Source: Alligator mississippiensis
Taxonomy: Eukaryota > Chordata > Crocodylia > Alligatoridae
Reading direction: 5' to 3'
Assembly: GCF_030867095.1 (NCBI RefSeq)
Contig: NC_081824.1
Span: 345,272,203-345,336,202 of the forward strand
DNA length: 64,000 nucleotides
Part shown: positions 11,955 through 23,020 of the stretch, piece by piece
Position numbering within the stretch: position 1 is the stretch's first letter
Layout: each line of letters starts with the position of its first letter
Translations under genes and position numbers: made by a program
The notes under the pieces: model-generated
What the model was told of the DNA's origin: nothing
The model's database searches: none
Seen by the model: the letters and a program-made list of their open reading frames with translations, nothing else

Positions 11955-12647
11955 TCAGCCTATGACCTGTAACCAGGAGAATTGAGGAAAAGACCACCTG
12001 CGCCTCCCCAGCCCCCTAAACCCTGCTCCCAAAGCCCTGTAGCCACTCATGACATGGCTAGGATTGCTCTGAGCCATCTCATTCATGCCCACGTGGACAA
12101 GGAGCATAGGGTTGTGGTTGGAGGGCCAGATAAGTGTTGGGATCCTCTCTGCTAAGTCCTTGATACAGGCTCCCAGGAGGCAGCAGACCTTCTGGGCTAA
12201 GGGGTTGGGGTGGCAGGTTGCTCCCTCAGTCCCCATCAGGAAGGAGTCTCCCACAAAGTCCACTCTGCATTTCATCTTGGGGTGAGCAGGGATGGTAGCT
12301 GTGAGTGTTCCTCCCTTGCCTGCAGGAGCTGGCAGCTCTGCAGGCTCTACTGGGGCTGCAAGAGGTTCATACCTGTTGCAGAGCTCCAGAGGGGAAGTGA
12401 CCCTGGTGCAGTGGGCCTTGGGGCCATTGACCACCTTGGTCCAACCCCCTGGCTGGGCAGTGTGGGAGATCCTCATTATCCCAAAGGTGACCTCAGCCAT
12501 CATGGAGTAAAGGGCCTGGCAGTAGGAGCTGATCTCCTGCTTGCCATCCCTGATGGTGCACAGTCTCTGGATTGCATTCTGGAGGTCCTCTATCTGGTGC
12601 CTCAGAGACTCCAAAGTGGAGCAGACCTTGCAAGGGGAGGTGGCCAT
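11955..12647 (-). pseudogene. CR1 ORF1 protein with esterase-like domain
   Basis: 230 codons are open on the minus strand. The N-terminus carries 'CKVCSTLESL' (a CxxC motif) followed by a heptad-like 'RHQIEDLQNAIQRL' segment suggesting a coiled coil. The C-terminal part has 'VDFVGDSFLMGTEGATCHP' and 'PMLLVHVGMNEMAQ', the GDS and GxN blocks of the SGNH/esterase domain known from CR1 ORF1 proteins. The known role of the family protein is RNA binding or membrane association during retrotransposition. The usual 'HVGTND' block reads HVGMNE here, so the catalytic site looks damaged. It is the longest intact stretch of this copy. Confidence 0.8.
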
Positions 12648-12965
12648 ACTCCCAGTCCCAAGTGCCTGGAATCATGCCAGGCAGCTCCCACAGCCAAGAG
12701 CCAAGGATCCATCTGTGTGGAGCCCAGAACCATAGGTAGAGACCTCAGAAGTACCAGAGGGGGAGGTCTCAGACTCCGAGGGGATTCTTGGAGTGCGGCA
12801 TGTGCCCACCCACGTTATACTGCTGGTAGTCCAGCTACCACTGTGACAACCTTCCCTTGGGGCTCACTGGTTAAGCCTCATACACTTCTGCTCACCCTCC
12901 TGCGCAAACTCCCATGCTAACTCATGTGCTGGGCCTAGAAGTGCACCTGTTTGTAGGTCCTTTTT

Positions 12966-13616
12966 ATGCAGATCTGGTTGCATGGCTCCCTGTGGGGCTG
13001 GGTGAAGTAGGAGCTGGGGTGGGGACCTGACTCTCCTAGGCTCCTCTCAGCTGCCCCGCAGCTCACTTGGTCCCTCCCTCACTGTGGTCCCAACCTACCT
13101 CTGGCTGTGCTGGGGGTCCAGGTTGGGGTCCTGCTGAGAGGTCCTGAGGGTCTCGGGCTCAACAGGGGTGTGATGGGTTTCTGCCCATGCATCTCTCACC
13201 AGAGCCGGGGACAAACTGTGGCTTTGCCATTGTGCAATTTAAAAAGGGCCTGCCGTGCATAGAAGGGCTTGCTGATGGTGCTATGCCGTTCTTGGGGAGT
13301 GGGGGTTCCTACCCCACAGAAGAAGGTGACAGGTAAGTGCCCTCACTTCCCCCGTCTCATGTGCCAGGCGGCTCTGGTCGCATGGCTCCCTGGGGGGCTG
13401 GGCCAGGTAGGAGCCAGGGGTGGGGCGTGACTAGCTGACTAGGTCCCTCCCTTGCCGCGGGCCCCACCTACCTCCAGTTGTGCCGGGGGTCTGGGTTGGG
13501 GTCCTGTTGGGGGGTCCTGGGGGTCCTGGGGCTCAACGGGGGCGTGACAGGCTTCTGCCCATGCATCTTTCGCTGGAGCTGGGGACAAACTGTGGCTTTG
13601 CTGTTGGCAGGCCCTT
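12966..13616. repeat. Tandem ~400-bp duplication in CR1 5' region
   Basis: The motif 'catggctccctg' occurs at about 12981 and 13381 (offset 400), and 'ggggacaaactgtggctttg' at 13207 and 13581 (offset 374). Two diverged copies of one GC-rich unit therefore lie directly 5' of ORF1 on the minus strand. The second copy lacks about 26 bp. Position suggests a repeated CR1 5' UTR or promoter unit, but an unrelated GC-rich insertion cannot be excluded. Confidence 0.75.
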
Positions 13617-13621
13617 TTTAA

Positions 13622-13653
13622 GCTAGAGAGAGGGAGAGAGAGAGAGAGAAAGA
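13622..13653. repeat. (GA)n microsatellite
   Basis: A run of GAGAGA with a few interruptions lies at the junction between the CR1 5' end and the right half of the foldback element. Confidence 0.9.
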
Positions 13654-13835
13654 AGTGGTGTTTCATTTAAATCACAAAAATGTGGATTTGGGGTTACATC
13701 TACATTTTTCTGTGAGTTATATAGATATATATGAGTGGTGCTTCATTGAAATCATGGAATATGTGGATTTGGGGTTACTTTTTTTTTAACTAAAAATTGG
13801 GGATTTTTTTAAATCGGAGAAAACCAGGATCCCCG
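13654..13835. mobile_element. Foldback element copy 2, right half
   Basis: It contains 'gtggtgtttcattt' and ends CCAGGATCCCCG at 13835, followed by atgatcaa, which pairs with atgatcat at 8947-8954. The inner arm is partly repeated (a second 'gtggtgcttcattg' at about 13735), so the centre has a local duplication. Confidence 0.85.
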
Positions 13836-14141
13836 ATGATCAACATAAAAGCATTGTTAATTTACAGAATGAGACCAATGGATCATGGGTTGATGTTTGA
13901 TTTATCAGAAACCTGAAAATGAGAATGCCTGAACTATTTGAAATTAGAGTCAAAGTCAGTGAGTTTTTGGAAAAGTACAAGAAGGCAGATGAGGCAAAAC
14001 AGATATTGTGTCCTAAGAGTTGCTACCCTATAATGTACACTGTTCCATTCATCTCTATGAAAGGAAATGATCTTTACAAGCAGTAGTGATGCTTTGATAG
14101 GTTGCCCCATTGTCTCTTGAGGTTGATAGATGGATATATAT
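13836..14141. other. No feature seen
   Basis: AT-rich DNA without a recognisable repeat or exon after the target duplication at 13836-13843. Confidence 0.4.
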
Positions 14142-14545
14142 CAGGGGTGTCAAACACATGGCTATGGCATACTGCGAGGGCTACATTGGTAGGTGTGCTG
14201 CCAGCAGGTCAAGGGAAGTGATTATTCCCCTCTATTCAACCCTGGTGAGGCCACATCTGGAGTACTGTGTTCAGTTTAGGGCCCCCCACTACAGAAAGTT
14301 GCAGCAAGGGAAATTTAGGTTAGAAATTGGGAAGAATTTTCTCACTAGGAGGGTAGTAAAACACTGGAACAGGTTACCCAGAGAGGTGGTGGAATCTGTA
14401 CCCTTGGAGGTTTTCAAGATCTGGCTAGAAAAAACTTTGGGTGGGACAATCTAGTTGGGGCTGGTCCTGCTTTGAGCGGGGGCTTGGACTAGATGACCCC
14501 TGTGAAGGTCCTTCCAACCCTAATTTTCTATGATTCTATGATGGG
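14142..14545 (+). mobile_element. CR1 3' fragment (plus) with hAT-like start
   Basis: From about 14200 the plus strand encodes CR1 RT C-terminal pieces: 'IIPLYSTLVRPHLEYCVQF', then after an internal deletion 'NFLTRRVVKHWNRLPREVV'. A 3' UTR ending in two 'ATTCTATG'-type repeats follows at about 14525-14541. The first bases, CAGGGGTGTCAAAC at 14142, resemble a hAT terminus and may be a separate remnant. The copy is 5'-truncated. Confidence 0.8.
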
Positions 14546-14566
14546 TGAGGGAAAATTCAGTAGGGA

Positions 14567-14775
14567 ACTATTATCCCAGAATATTAGAACTAGGGGCCAT
14601 CCTTTGAAATTATCAGGAGACTAGTTTAAAACAAAGAAGAGGAAGTACAGTGCATAATTTAACTTGTGGATCTTGTTGCCCCAGGAGATTAACAGACAAT
14701 AGAATTAGGTTAAAAAAAGGTACTAGACACATTCATGGAGGGCAGGTCCACTGATTATTATAAATAGAAGTCAGG
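14567..14775 (+). mobile_element. Older CR1 3' UTR fragment
   Basis: 'agaactaggggccatcc', 'gtttaaaacaaagaagagga' and 'ttcatggagggcaggtccac' are diagnostic of the 3' end of an older sauropsid CR1 subfamily, in the plus orientation directly behind the previous fragment. Confidence 0.7.
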
Positions 14776-14966
14776 GGTGTATCCTGTGACAATTCTAAAC
14801 CAATATGGGTTGACAGAGGATAGATCATTCTAGACATGACTTGTTCAAATTCTCTCCCTAGACCTGTTCTCTTGACATATTCTCCTTCTAAATGTGGCAG
14901 CCTTACCCGATCAAGCTCCAATGTGTTTCAGGGCTTGAGAATTCCTACTTCTGATTGGTGGAGCCT

Positions 14967-15058
14967 ATATATATATATATTAGTGGTGTTTCATTTAAAT
15001 CACAGCAAAATGTGCATTTGGGGTTACTTTTTTAAATCAGAGAAAACTAGGATCCCTG
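14967..15058. mobile_element. Foldback element, right half only
   Basis: It starts with an (AT)n run, then 'tagtggtgtttcattt', and ends ggatccctg. The usual left arm is missing, so half of the palindrome was lost, probably at the AT-rich centre. Confidence 0.75.
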
Positions 15059-17268
15059 GTGATAATGGAAGCCAAGGACATGAAACAATCAGATCAAGTG
15101 GCTGGCTGGCTCCCATCTTTTTATGATCCAGGAGACTTCCACATGTCCAAGCAATAGTGCAGGGCACCTTAAAAGCCAGTGGGGGTTAGCTTAATATTTA
15201 GTAGGTTGTATATGTTTGTAATCATGTGTTCTATTAACATTGATTCTTGTAAGTGCTACTGTTATTACACTGGGGCTTCAAAAGGACAATGTTGTATTAG
15301 TAACTAACTATGCCTTTAAGGCTGATTGTTGCAGCTGGAGAATCTGGCTAGGAGGCTAAAAAGTTCTTGTTAAGCACAACCAGTTAAAACTGGACCCAAA
15401 ATAAGCGGTCCTCCTGAAGTACCTTAAGCACTGAGCTCTCACTGAACACCACAGGGGCTAAGTCTGTTTCCCAGTACAGTTAATACAAAGCAGAAACATA
15501 AATTGTGAAATAAGATGGAAAAATTCCAAAGATGAATAAGCAGTGAACTTACAAGCTTTGTTTAACCGGAAACTCCCACTCTGAAGCTTAGAAAAATATG
15601 GGGGACAGAAGAATCAGCCTGGTGGCTGGGAAAGGATGAAAGTGTGGCAAACTCACTCATATGTTAAAAGAAGGGGGGAAAGCTCAATTGAAAAGTAGCA
15701 CCTCTCCTTTTCCTCTGTCCTTGTAAATGCTGCTCTGGAAAAGTGCCACAGTTGGGTATTGTGGGTTTTGTGGGCGTAACTGAGTGCCGAAGGGCCTGGA
15801 CACAGAGAGAGCTGTGTTTCACTGTACAATACCTTAGCAAAAACAGAAGAAAATACAAGCTGAATATTGGAGAGAGAAAGAAAAAGATGAAAGGGACTAG
15901 GTGGAGAGGAGAAGCAGTGGCAGTAGAGCTCCAGATACATGAACAGTGGGTAGACTGATCCACTGGCAAGAAATCATGTATGGGGATATGCAATGGATAC
16001 CTCCTCAGCCCCATGCTTTGGCTGCAGTTTTGTTTGGGGAGGGTTCCTGTGCATGCGTGACCCAAGGCAGGGAAGGGAAGAGTCAGATAATCCTAGCAGA
16101 GCTCCCCTGGTCCATGCTTCTTACTTTGCATAGATTGAGAGGATTCTGCTGGCTTAATATTAAAATAGTTAAGAATACTAATAAGACACAAATCAATGCA
16201 CAGTTAAACCTGACCTGTATTAGTGAGATGCAATATGCCTCATTAAACAAGTACCTTATCTACAGAGATAATTTGGTGCACATAGATATTAGTGAGCATC
16301 CATAAACTGAGACTTCAATTAATGTGGAATGCAATGATATTAATATTCTCTCAATATTAACTATTGTTAGACCATTTCCTTTGTCATTGTTAAACTGCTT
16401 TAAAAACCCAGTTGCATAAAAAGCTAGTACATTCATTGATTTTAGAAGTTTGGTTTGCTGATGTGCAAACAAATACATCCTTCTTGCTGATAAGTTATGA
16501 TTGCACGTTTATAGAAACTCTCTTTTTAAATTTAATAGAATTGCTTAATTACTTTAATACTTTAATCTCCTCATTGAAATAACTGACTTTGAGTCATTGG
16601 AGATGAAAGGCAATGGATCCCAGTGAAAGTTTGATGGTTGTTGTTAATAAGACAATGGGGGCCTCATTTGCACCTCTTGCACTCTATTGATTTTTGACTT
16701 ATGCTGTTAGATGAAAGAAGAAAAATACACTCTGGATGCCCTGAAGTGTGCTCTATACTTCCTCTCTTTTCAGTTCCTGTAGGCTGCAATGTTTTCTTCT
16801 GACCCTTGACTGCCTGGTTTTTATTTTATTTTTTTTCTCAGAGCTTATCTATCTTGTTGTCTATAGTGTTTTGCAAATACTAAATCTCAATGATATTACC
16901 CTTAAGAGCCTCATGAAAGTTCACTGAAGTCAATAGGAGACTTTTGGGGGGTAATTTTAGTTTTTATCAAGGAATCTCCTTAATAAATGTGAAATATGGG
17001 ATGTTGGGGTGAATAACGAATTCTCTCTCCTTGGGGCTCATCTGCCATGCCTTGATGTGATGGAAGAATGTAAAATTAATTCCCCAGCGAGAGTACAGAA
17101 AATCGCTCAACTAGGAAGGTAAAAGTGAATTGGTTTTACTCTTGTGCTCCCTGTGAAGTACAGTGAAAGGCCAGCTTTTACAGGTGCCCACTGCTTCACT
17201 TTCCCATCCCCTGTGGCACGGCAATCCCTGTTTACTATGTCTTAACCTCATTTTCTCTTCTTTTACAG
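15059..17268. other. Unannotated DNA
   Basis: No gene or clear repeat. Frames of up to 133 codons (15664-16065, minus) are low-complexity and lack domain features. 15160-15640 has a mildly LTR-like look (purine-rich, polyadenylation-like motifs) but no ends could be fixed. Confidence 0.4.
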
Positions 17269-17322
17269 GTGGAATCAGCTTCCTCTTCCCCACAGCAGCT
17301 TCTGCACCCAAGGACAATTAAG
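17269..17322 (+). CDS. Candidate 54-bp internal exon
   Basis: A strong polypyrimidine tract and acceptor (TTTTCTCTTCTTTTACAG, ending 17268) precede 54 bases that are open in phase 0 and translate to VESASSSPQQLLHPRTIK. A consensus donor GTAAGT follows from 17323. The length is a multiple of three, so it could be skipped without a frameshift. I do not recognise the peptide. Against it, one of the other two frames is also open, the stretch is short, and no neighbouring exon was seen. If real it would belong to a plus-strand gene whose other exons lie outside the window or were missed. Confidence 0.3.
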
Positions 17323-17422
17323 GTAAGTGGCTCATGTCTCTCACCTCTCTGCTTTCAGTCCTGCCGTGGTTATACCTGCATCCGGACGGTTCATCTCTTC
17401 TGCAGTTTGCATTGAGGCTCAC

Positions 17423-18256
17423 TGTGGCAGGGCACTGTTTGTGCCTGCCACTTTAAGGGCCTAGAGCTGGTCTGGAGGTAAGGGAGGAGCTGTAGGGGAT
17501 GGTAAAGAGGCTCCGGGTCCTGGGCATGACCTAAAACTGTACCCTGCCAGGAGTGGGTTGCCTGGTGGGGCTCCCAGTGGTGCGGGAGCCCCCAGGAAAT
17601 GCCAGGCCAGTTACCACCCTGGTGAAAGGCAGGTCAGGGCGCCTTAACCCCTAGCCCCTACAACCAGGTGGGTTACCCCTTTGTGTAGGGTCCGGAAGGT
17701 GGACCCCCAGAGAGAGAGAAAAGGCCATAGACTCACACCTGTCCGGACTTCCCCTGACTGGTTCATGCTGGGGCCAGAACCGGAAGGGTTGAAGGGCCAG
17801 GGGCCCACCACGAGGAATGCCCAAGAGCTGTGCTCCTGGGGTTCTCACTGGCCTGGAGGTGGGCCAGGGCTAGAGAGCCGAAGGTCCCGGGGGGACCGAA
17901 CCCGGAAGGGGAAGCAGTTCAGGGAGCTATGCTGCCTAGTATGAAGGAGGATAAGACCACCTGATGAGAGGAATCCAGGTGGGGTTCAATCGGGAGGATT
18001 CTGGGGCCCAGTGTGGGGGCCGGTGATTTATGATAACACCTAGATGCCATCAGCGAGGCTTGGGCTGCGGTGTAGGGGAGGAATGGAGCTGTAGATAGTG
18101 CTGGCATTGAGGCAGGAAACGGGCAGTCTCCCACTTAATTACATCTTTAACTAATTAATTAACAACAAGGCGTGGTGGGAAAGAAGGTGGGCAGTTAGCC
18201 CAGAAACAGGTGGGCAGGCCACGGTTAAATCAGCCCTGAGAAGGCCCCCTATTACA
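17423..18256. mobile_element. Solo LTR with TG...CA ends
   Basis: The 834-bp segment begins TGTGGCAGGG and ends CTATTACA. The 5-bp direct repeat CTCAC flanks it (17418-17422 and 18257-18261). TG...CA ends with a 5-bp duplication are the standard structure of a retroviral-type LTR. No internal coding region is present, so it is a solo LTR left after recombination between two LTRs. Family not identified. Confidence 0.75.
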
Positions 18257-18261
18257 CTCAC

Positions 18262-18571
18262 TGTGGGTACTGCATCTCTCATCTTCCTTCTCGGAGTCTC
18301 TTCTCATGTAGTGCCCTGGGGGCAATGAATAGCCCCTGATGAGTTATTTTTATTGCTGCCAGTTGCTGTTCAGCCCTAACCCCATCTGATGTGTGGATTT
18401 CTCCAGCTGTGCCTGGTGAGTAATTATCCTTGCCCTCTCTTTGACCTGGCTCCCCTCAGCCCGATCTTTCTGGGTAAATGACTTTCATGCTTCTCAGGAC
18501 CAAGGTCACTCCTTGCCCTCTTACAGTCAGAAACTTGAATATAAATATAATAGGGCTTGAAAAAGTGGTTA
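18262..18571. other. No feature seen
   Basis: Sequence between the solo LTR and the palindromic element, with no gene or repeat signal. Confidence 0.4.
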
Positions 18572-19178
18572 CAGGGTGCTTCTACACATCTCCCTCATGG
18601 CGCAGTTGTTACTGCATTGTCATTTTAGTACTTGTTTTAGGAACAAAAAATGGAACAAAAAATAAAAGTACTACATTTCTAAATTGGATCTACAGCTAAT
18701 GATCTACAAATAATAATCTATCACTTTGTTTATTTAGAAGCTAAATAAATAATCTATGCTGGCAGGAAAAAACTCATTACTACTGAAAAAGATACATAGT
18801 GGGTGCATCTATGCGTGAATCTATTTCACCATAGTGATGCACTATGGTGACATAGCATCGGCAGGCACAAACCAGGACACTGACACTATGTCGCTGTAGT
18901 GAGGAGCTACCTCGCTATCATGCATTGCTATGGAAATGTAGCTGCTAAAAATAACTGTCCACTGCCAGGTCGGTGCAGTAACAGATGTGTATCTTTTTTC
19001 AGTAGTAATGAGTTTTCCCCTGCCAGCATTGTTAATTAGTATCTAAATAAGTAATCTAAGTCAAAGATCATTATTTGTAGATCATTAGCTATAGATCCAA
19101 TTTTGAAATGTAGTATCTTTATTTTTTGTTCTATTTTTATATCATTTGGTGCACTGACAAAGCCACAGCAGAAGCACT
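18572..19178. mobile_element. Palindromic foldback element, ~0.6 kb
   Basis: Arms of about 145 bp (18654-18799 and 18986-19130) are near-exact complements, for example 'ttggatctacagctaatg' on the left and its complement 'cattagctatagatccaa' on the right. The symmetry axis is near 18892. The left end GGGTGCTTCTACA resembles GGGTGCATCTATG in the loop (18801) and GGGTGTGTCTACA at 19589, suggesting one terminal-repeat family. The loop holds a perfect 11-bp stem hairpin at 18826-18850. Confidence 0.75.
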
Positions 19179-19588
19179 GATGGCGTGGCCTTGTCAGATT
19201 CCAGTGAATCTGTGAATGTTGCAAAATACCTTGTCACAAGGACATAAAAAAGTTGCACTGACATTAAGTGTACTTGGAAAAACATTTCAGTTCACACGTT
19301 TTGACATATTTCAGTTTTCTGCATAGTTCTTTTCTCAGCTAAAAACCACATTTCAGCTGAATCTTGAAACCTCTTATTCCAATACTATACCCACAGGAGT
19401 TGGCTTTCTGTGGTCAGTAACCACTTGTGAGGGTTATTCTTTGCAAAGCTAAGGAGGAAATTTTAGGGAATCAGATACCTACCTTCAGAGAGCTCCTCTG
19501 AAAATCGCAGCCTGAGCATTTAGTTTGAAAAAAGATGATCTTGTAATTTAAGACAAAATGGCTTAATCGCAAGATTTGGGCATTAAAG

Positions 19589-19770
19589 GGTGTGTCTACA
19601 GGAGATGCTACTGCACAGTTGTTACTGCGCATTTATTTAGTTACTGTACAGTAGCGCCGGTGAATGTCTTTTAGGTGACACTACTGTGCAATAGCCTAAT
19701 AATACTATGCAGTAGCATATTAACACTGTCCGTGCTGTGATGTGCTACTGAGCAGTCAGCGTCTCATGCC
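19589..19770. mobile_element. Partial MITE, same terminal motif
   Basis: It begins GGGTGTGTCTACAGG and shares 'cagttgttactg' with the left end of the 18572 element. Repeated 'actgtgcaatagc' and 'actatgcagtagc' motifs follow. The other end is not visible. Confidence 0.45.
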
Positions 19771-19991
19771 AGTGTGTTTGAAGTATTTCCAGATTTTTAG
19801 AAGGAAAGCACTTAGAAAGTGCAAAATATTTTTTGTTAACCATAGTGACTGTATTTCCCATTTAAAATGCACATTTTTTGATTAGATGTACAGTCTCTCC
19901 AGTTATTCATGGAGCTCCTATTATCTTCCACTGAGTGTACATGCATTGAGAGTTTGTGAGGACTGTTTTTGTAGAGTAATACTTAATTTTG

Positions 19992-19993
<2 letters not shown>

Positions 19994-20024
<31 letters not shown>
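19994..20024. repeat. (AAT)n microsatellite
   Basis: About ten uninterrupted TAA units. Confidence 0.95.
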
Positions 20025-22361
20025 TACAATATAGGTAGTTTTAGCAGGATTAGTTTTGAAGCAGTTGGTCTTCAATCCTGCAAAGATTTACAGATGTGTT
20101 TAACATTACACACATTGAGCAGTCCCACAGAAATAAATGTAAACTTGCCCTCATTTAAATCAGTGGTCAAATTCCCACTGATTTCTGTAGAGCTAGGATT
20201 TCAGCCAGGGATTTCAGCCAGGATGATTATTTGGAATATGCTAAGCATTTGTATAAATTTACAAGGATGGGGCCCATCTGATGAGATTTACCATATTAAT
20301 TTATTTTTGTTGCATGTACCTTATTACTCTACAACTAATGAATACAGGCAAAGTAGAAAGTTAATATTATATTGCACATGTTGGGGTTTTTTTTTGCACT
20401 CTCTTCATTTGAACTGAAAATTAATAAAAAGCATTCCTGTTATATGTGCCTTTTGTAAACTTGTAATTTTTAATGAGTTAAGGGAAATGTAATGAAAACT
20501 ATCTGATAATTTATTAAATGATACATTCCTTCCAAACAACCTCTCAGTTAAGGTGATTCAAAAGTTCTATAACTTGTATTATCTTGCTCAAATCAAATAA
20601 ATACATTGACTTATTTTTGGTAGCTAATTTAGGATATCCTTTTTATTGCTATCAACTAGCAAAATTAAGGTCTATTGAGGACCAATACCTTGTATTAACT
20701 CATTGATAAATTATCAGTTTTTGTGAAGATAATAGGTTTGGAAATTGCTATTTTAATTTTATATGTATTCCAATTTAGGCTCAGAGCCTTCAGAGGGATC
20801 TACCTTGATAAACTCCTGTTCTGTTGGAATAGGGAAGGTTACTGAACAGTGAGAGATGGTTATAGAGTATCTGTTGGTGCTGGGAACAGTGGCCAATTAG
20901 AAGGATATACTGTTTGCTCATGAAAACATCAACCCACTAAGGAATGGTCTAACAGCATTAAGAGATGTTTGGGGTTGAAGTGATGGTGCATTATTTTTTT
21001 TAATCAGTCACATTAGAGAAAACATGAAACTGGAAATTAAATTATTCTTTGGTTCTTTTTCTGCTTCATTATGCTGTATAAATATAGCTCTTTTGAGGGG
21101 AATGCCAGAGATTATTTATCTCTTCCTGGCATTTTCAAGTCAAGCCAGACGGCTTGTTCCTCCACGCAGGTCTCCATGGACCACAAGGTGACCAGACTCT
21201 CCTTGCCTGGATTCTCTGTTATATTCTAAAGGACAAACATGGTTTTTAGGAGTCAACTTTAGTTTTCCTATTCATTCAGAATAATTAGTGTTCATGGATA
21301 CCAAGGCCTTGGTTTCAGTTGTTATCCATCACCAACTCCTGCCTCCAAGAATACTTTCAACATTTATCAAATAAACATAAAAGTAAAAAAAGAAAAGATT
21401 AAAACAATTGCAGTTTTAAAAGTTAAGAGAAAATTATTAGTTTTCCTTCCATTTTTTTCTCTCCTTTTTGTTTCCTTTATATAGAGATTTTAGAGGCAAA
21501 AGCCTTGGCTCAAATGCACTTCTTGAGGAAAAGGTTCCAGCTACATTATATGTAGTATGCAATTAAATGGTTAATCACGCCGTAAACTTCCACATGTGTG
21601 AAGTACTTATCACACCCTAAAAATGTCTACCCAGCTGAAAAAAAGAGCCAACTGGCTAACAAGTTAGTGCTTGAAAATGTGTAGCAACTTTTATAGCTGG
21701 CTTCTATCCAGCTTGAATTTGAACACATGGCAGGGTCCAAAAAATCCATTTTAGGTAGTCGTTTTTAGGTTCTCTTGTTAATTCTTTTTTTTTTTAAACA
21801 AATTTTTACCCAAAAGGAAGACAGAAAAACAGATAGCCAAAATAAACATGTCAGTGCCTGATTGCTCACTAGGTTACCAAAGTTGTAAGTCAGTCTAACA
21901 GGTAACTTTCTTAATTATATTACCATAAAACTGAAGTAGAACACTGGCAACCTCACATCTTTTTATCTGATGCTTGCAGTTCAGTTGCTGGGAAGTCATA
22001 GAACATGAACTTATTAAGCAAATTTATACCAGAATCAGGCTGGTTTCTGTGCTATGACTCTTGAGGCCCAGGTGAAGAGGGAGATCCTTTAAAACACCTC
22101 TTTCCTCTCTGAAGTCTGCTTGTTAAGAAAGAGAAGTCCAAACACTGGGAACTTTTGGCAAATTTCTTGAATGAAATCAGCAACTACCCAGGTTTTTAAG
22201 GATCACACCCACTTTAACCTAAAACTGCACAAGGCTGAAAACAGGAGAAGGGAATTTGACAATAACAAATCTTTTTTCCTTTGTAAGCTGCACATGGAAG
22301 AGATAACACAGGAACATCCACAACTTCCCTTCTTTGTTACTTTTTCCAGGAAGGCCTGGAT
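20025..22361. other. Unannotated AT-rich DNA
   Basis: Intron- or intergenic-like sequence without recognisable repeat, exon or RNA gene. Confidence 0.4.
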
Positions 22362-23020
22362 ATTCATAGATTCATAGATGCTAGGGTTAGAAGGGACCTC
22401 AACAGATCATCGAGTCCGACCCCCTACCTAGGCAGGAAAGAGTGCTGTGGCCAGATGACCCCAGCCAGATGCCTATCCAGTCTTCTTTTAAAGATCCCCA
22501 AGGTAGGGGAAAGCAGCACCTCCCTTGGAAGCCTATTCCAAATTTTGGCCACCCTCGCTATGAAGTTTTTCCTAATATCTAGCCTAAATCTGCTTTGTCA
22601 GTTTGTGACCACTGTTCCTTGTTACCCCAAGAGGTGCCCTGGTGAAAAGAGCATCTCTGATCCCTTGCTGTATCCCCCTAATGAATTTGTAGGTGGCCAT
22701 AAGATCACCTCTCAGCCTTCCCTTGCAGAGGCTGGAGAGGTCCAGTTCCCTCAGTCACTCCTCATAGGACTTCTCCTGTAAGCCCCTAACAATACGAGTG
22801 GCCCTCCTCTGGACCCTCTTGAGTCTATCAACATCTTTCTTGAAGTATGGTGACCAAAACTGGATGCAGTACTCCAACTGTGGTCTGACCAATGCCGCAT
22901 ACAGGGGAAGTATCACCTCCTTGGATCTATTTGTCATGCATCTGCTGATGCATGATAAAGTGCGGTTAGCTTTGCTGAAGATTTCCTCACACTGACAACT
23001 CATGTTCATCTTGGAGTCCA
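22362..23020 (-). mobile_element. 3' part of the full-length CR1 (interrupted)
   Basis: The minus strand encodes 'DSKMNMSCQCEEIFSKANRTL' and 'LVRPQLEYCIQFWSPYFKKDV' (RT C-terminus), then a 3' UTR ending at about 22362 in 'atgaatctatgaat'-type repeats. Its 5' edge at 23020 continues in sense with the segment starting at 24431: DLGVIV there and DSKMNMS here form the motif seen uninterrupted in the CR1 between them. It is thus the 3' end of one CR1 split by another. Confidence 0.85.

Larger units (their letters stand above)
9067..13620 (-). mobile_element. Nearly full-length CR1 LINE, decayed
   Basis: The 3' end lies at the left ('gggctggaagggaccttgg' type tail near 9075-9100) and the 5' region at the right. 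In minus-strand order it holds a duplicated GC-rich 5' region (12966-13616), ORF1 (about 12647-11955), the ORF2 endonuclease (about 11500-10700) and reverse transcriptase (about 10560-9150). All frames are broken. It sits in the centre of a foldback element whose halves flank it. About 4.55 kb is close to full CR1 length. Confidence 0.85.

Noticed and set aside
12210..12920. 236-codon plus frame opposite CR1 ORF1
   Set aside because: Antisense to a clear CR1 ORF1 with esterase-type motifs.
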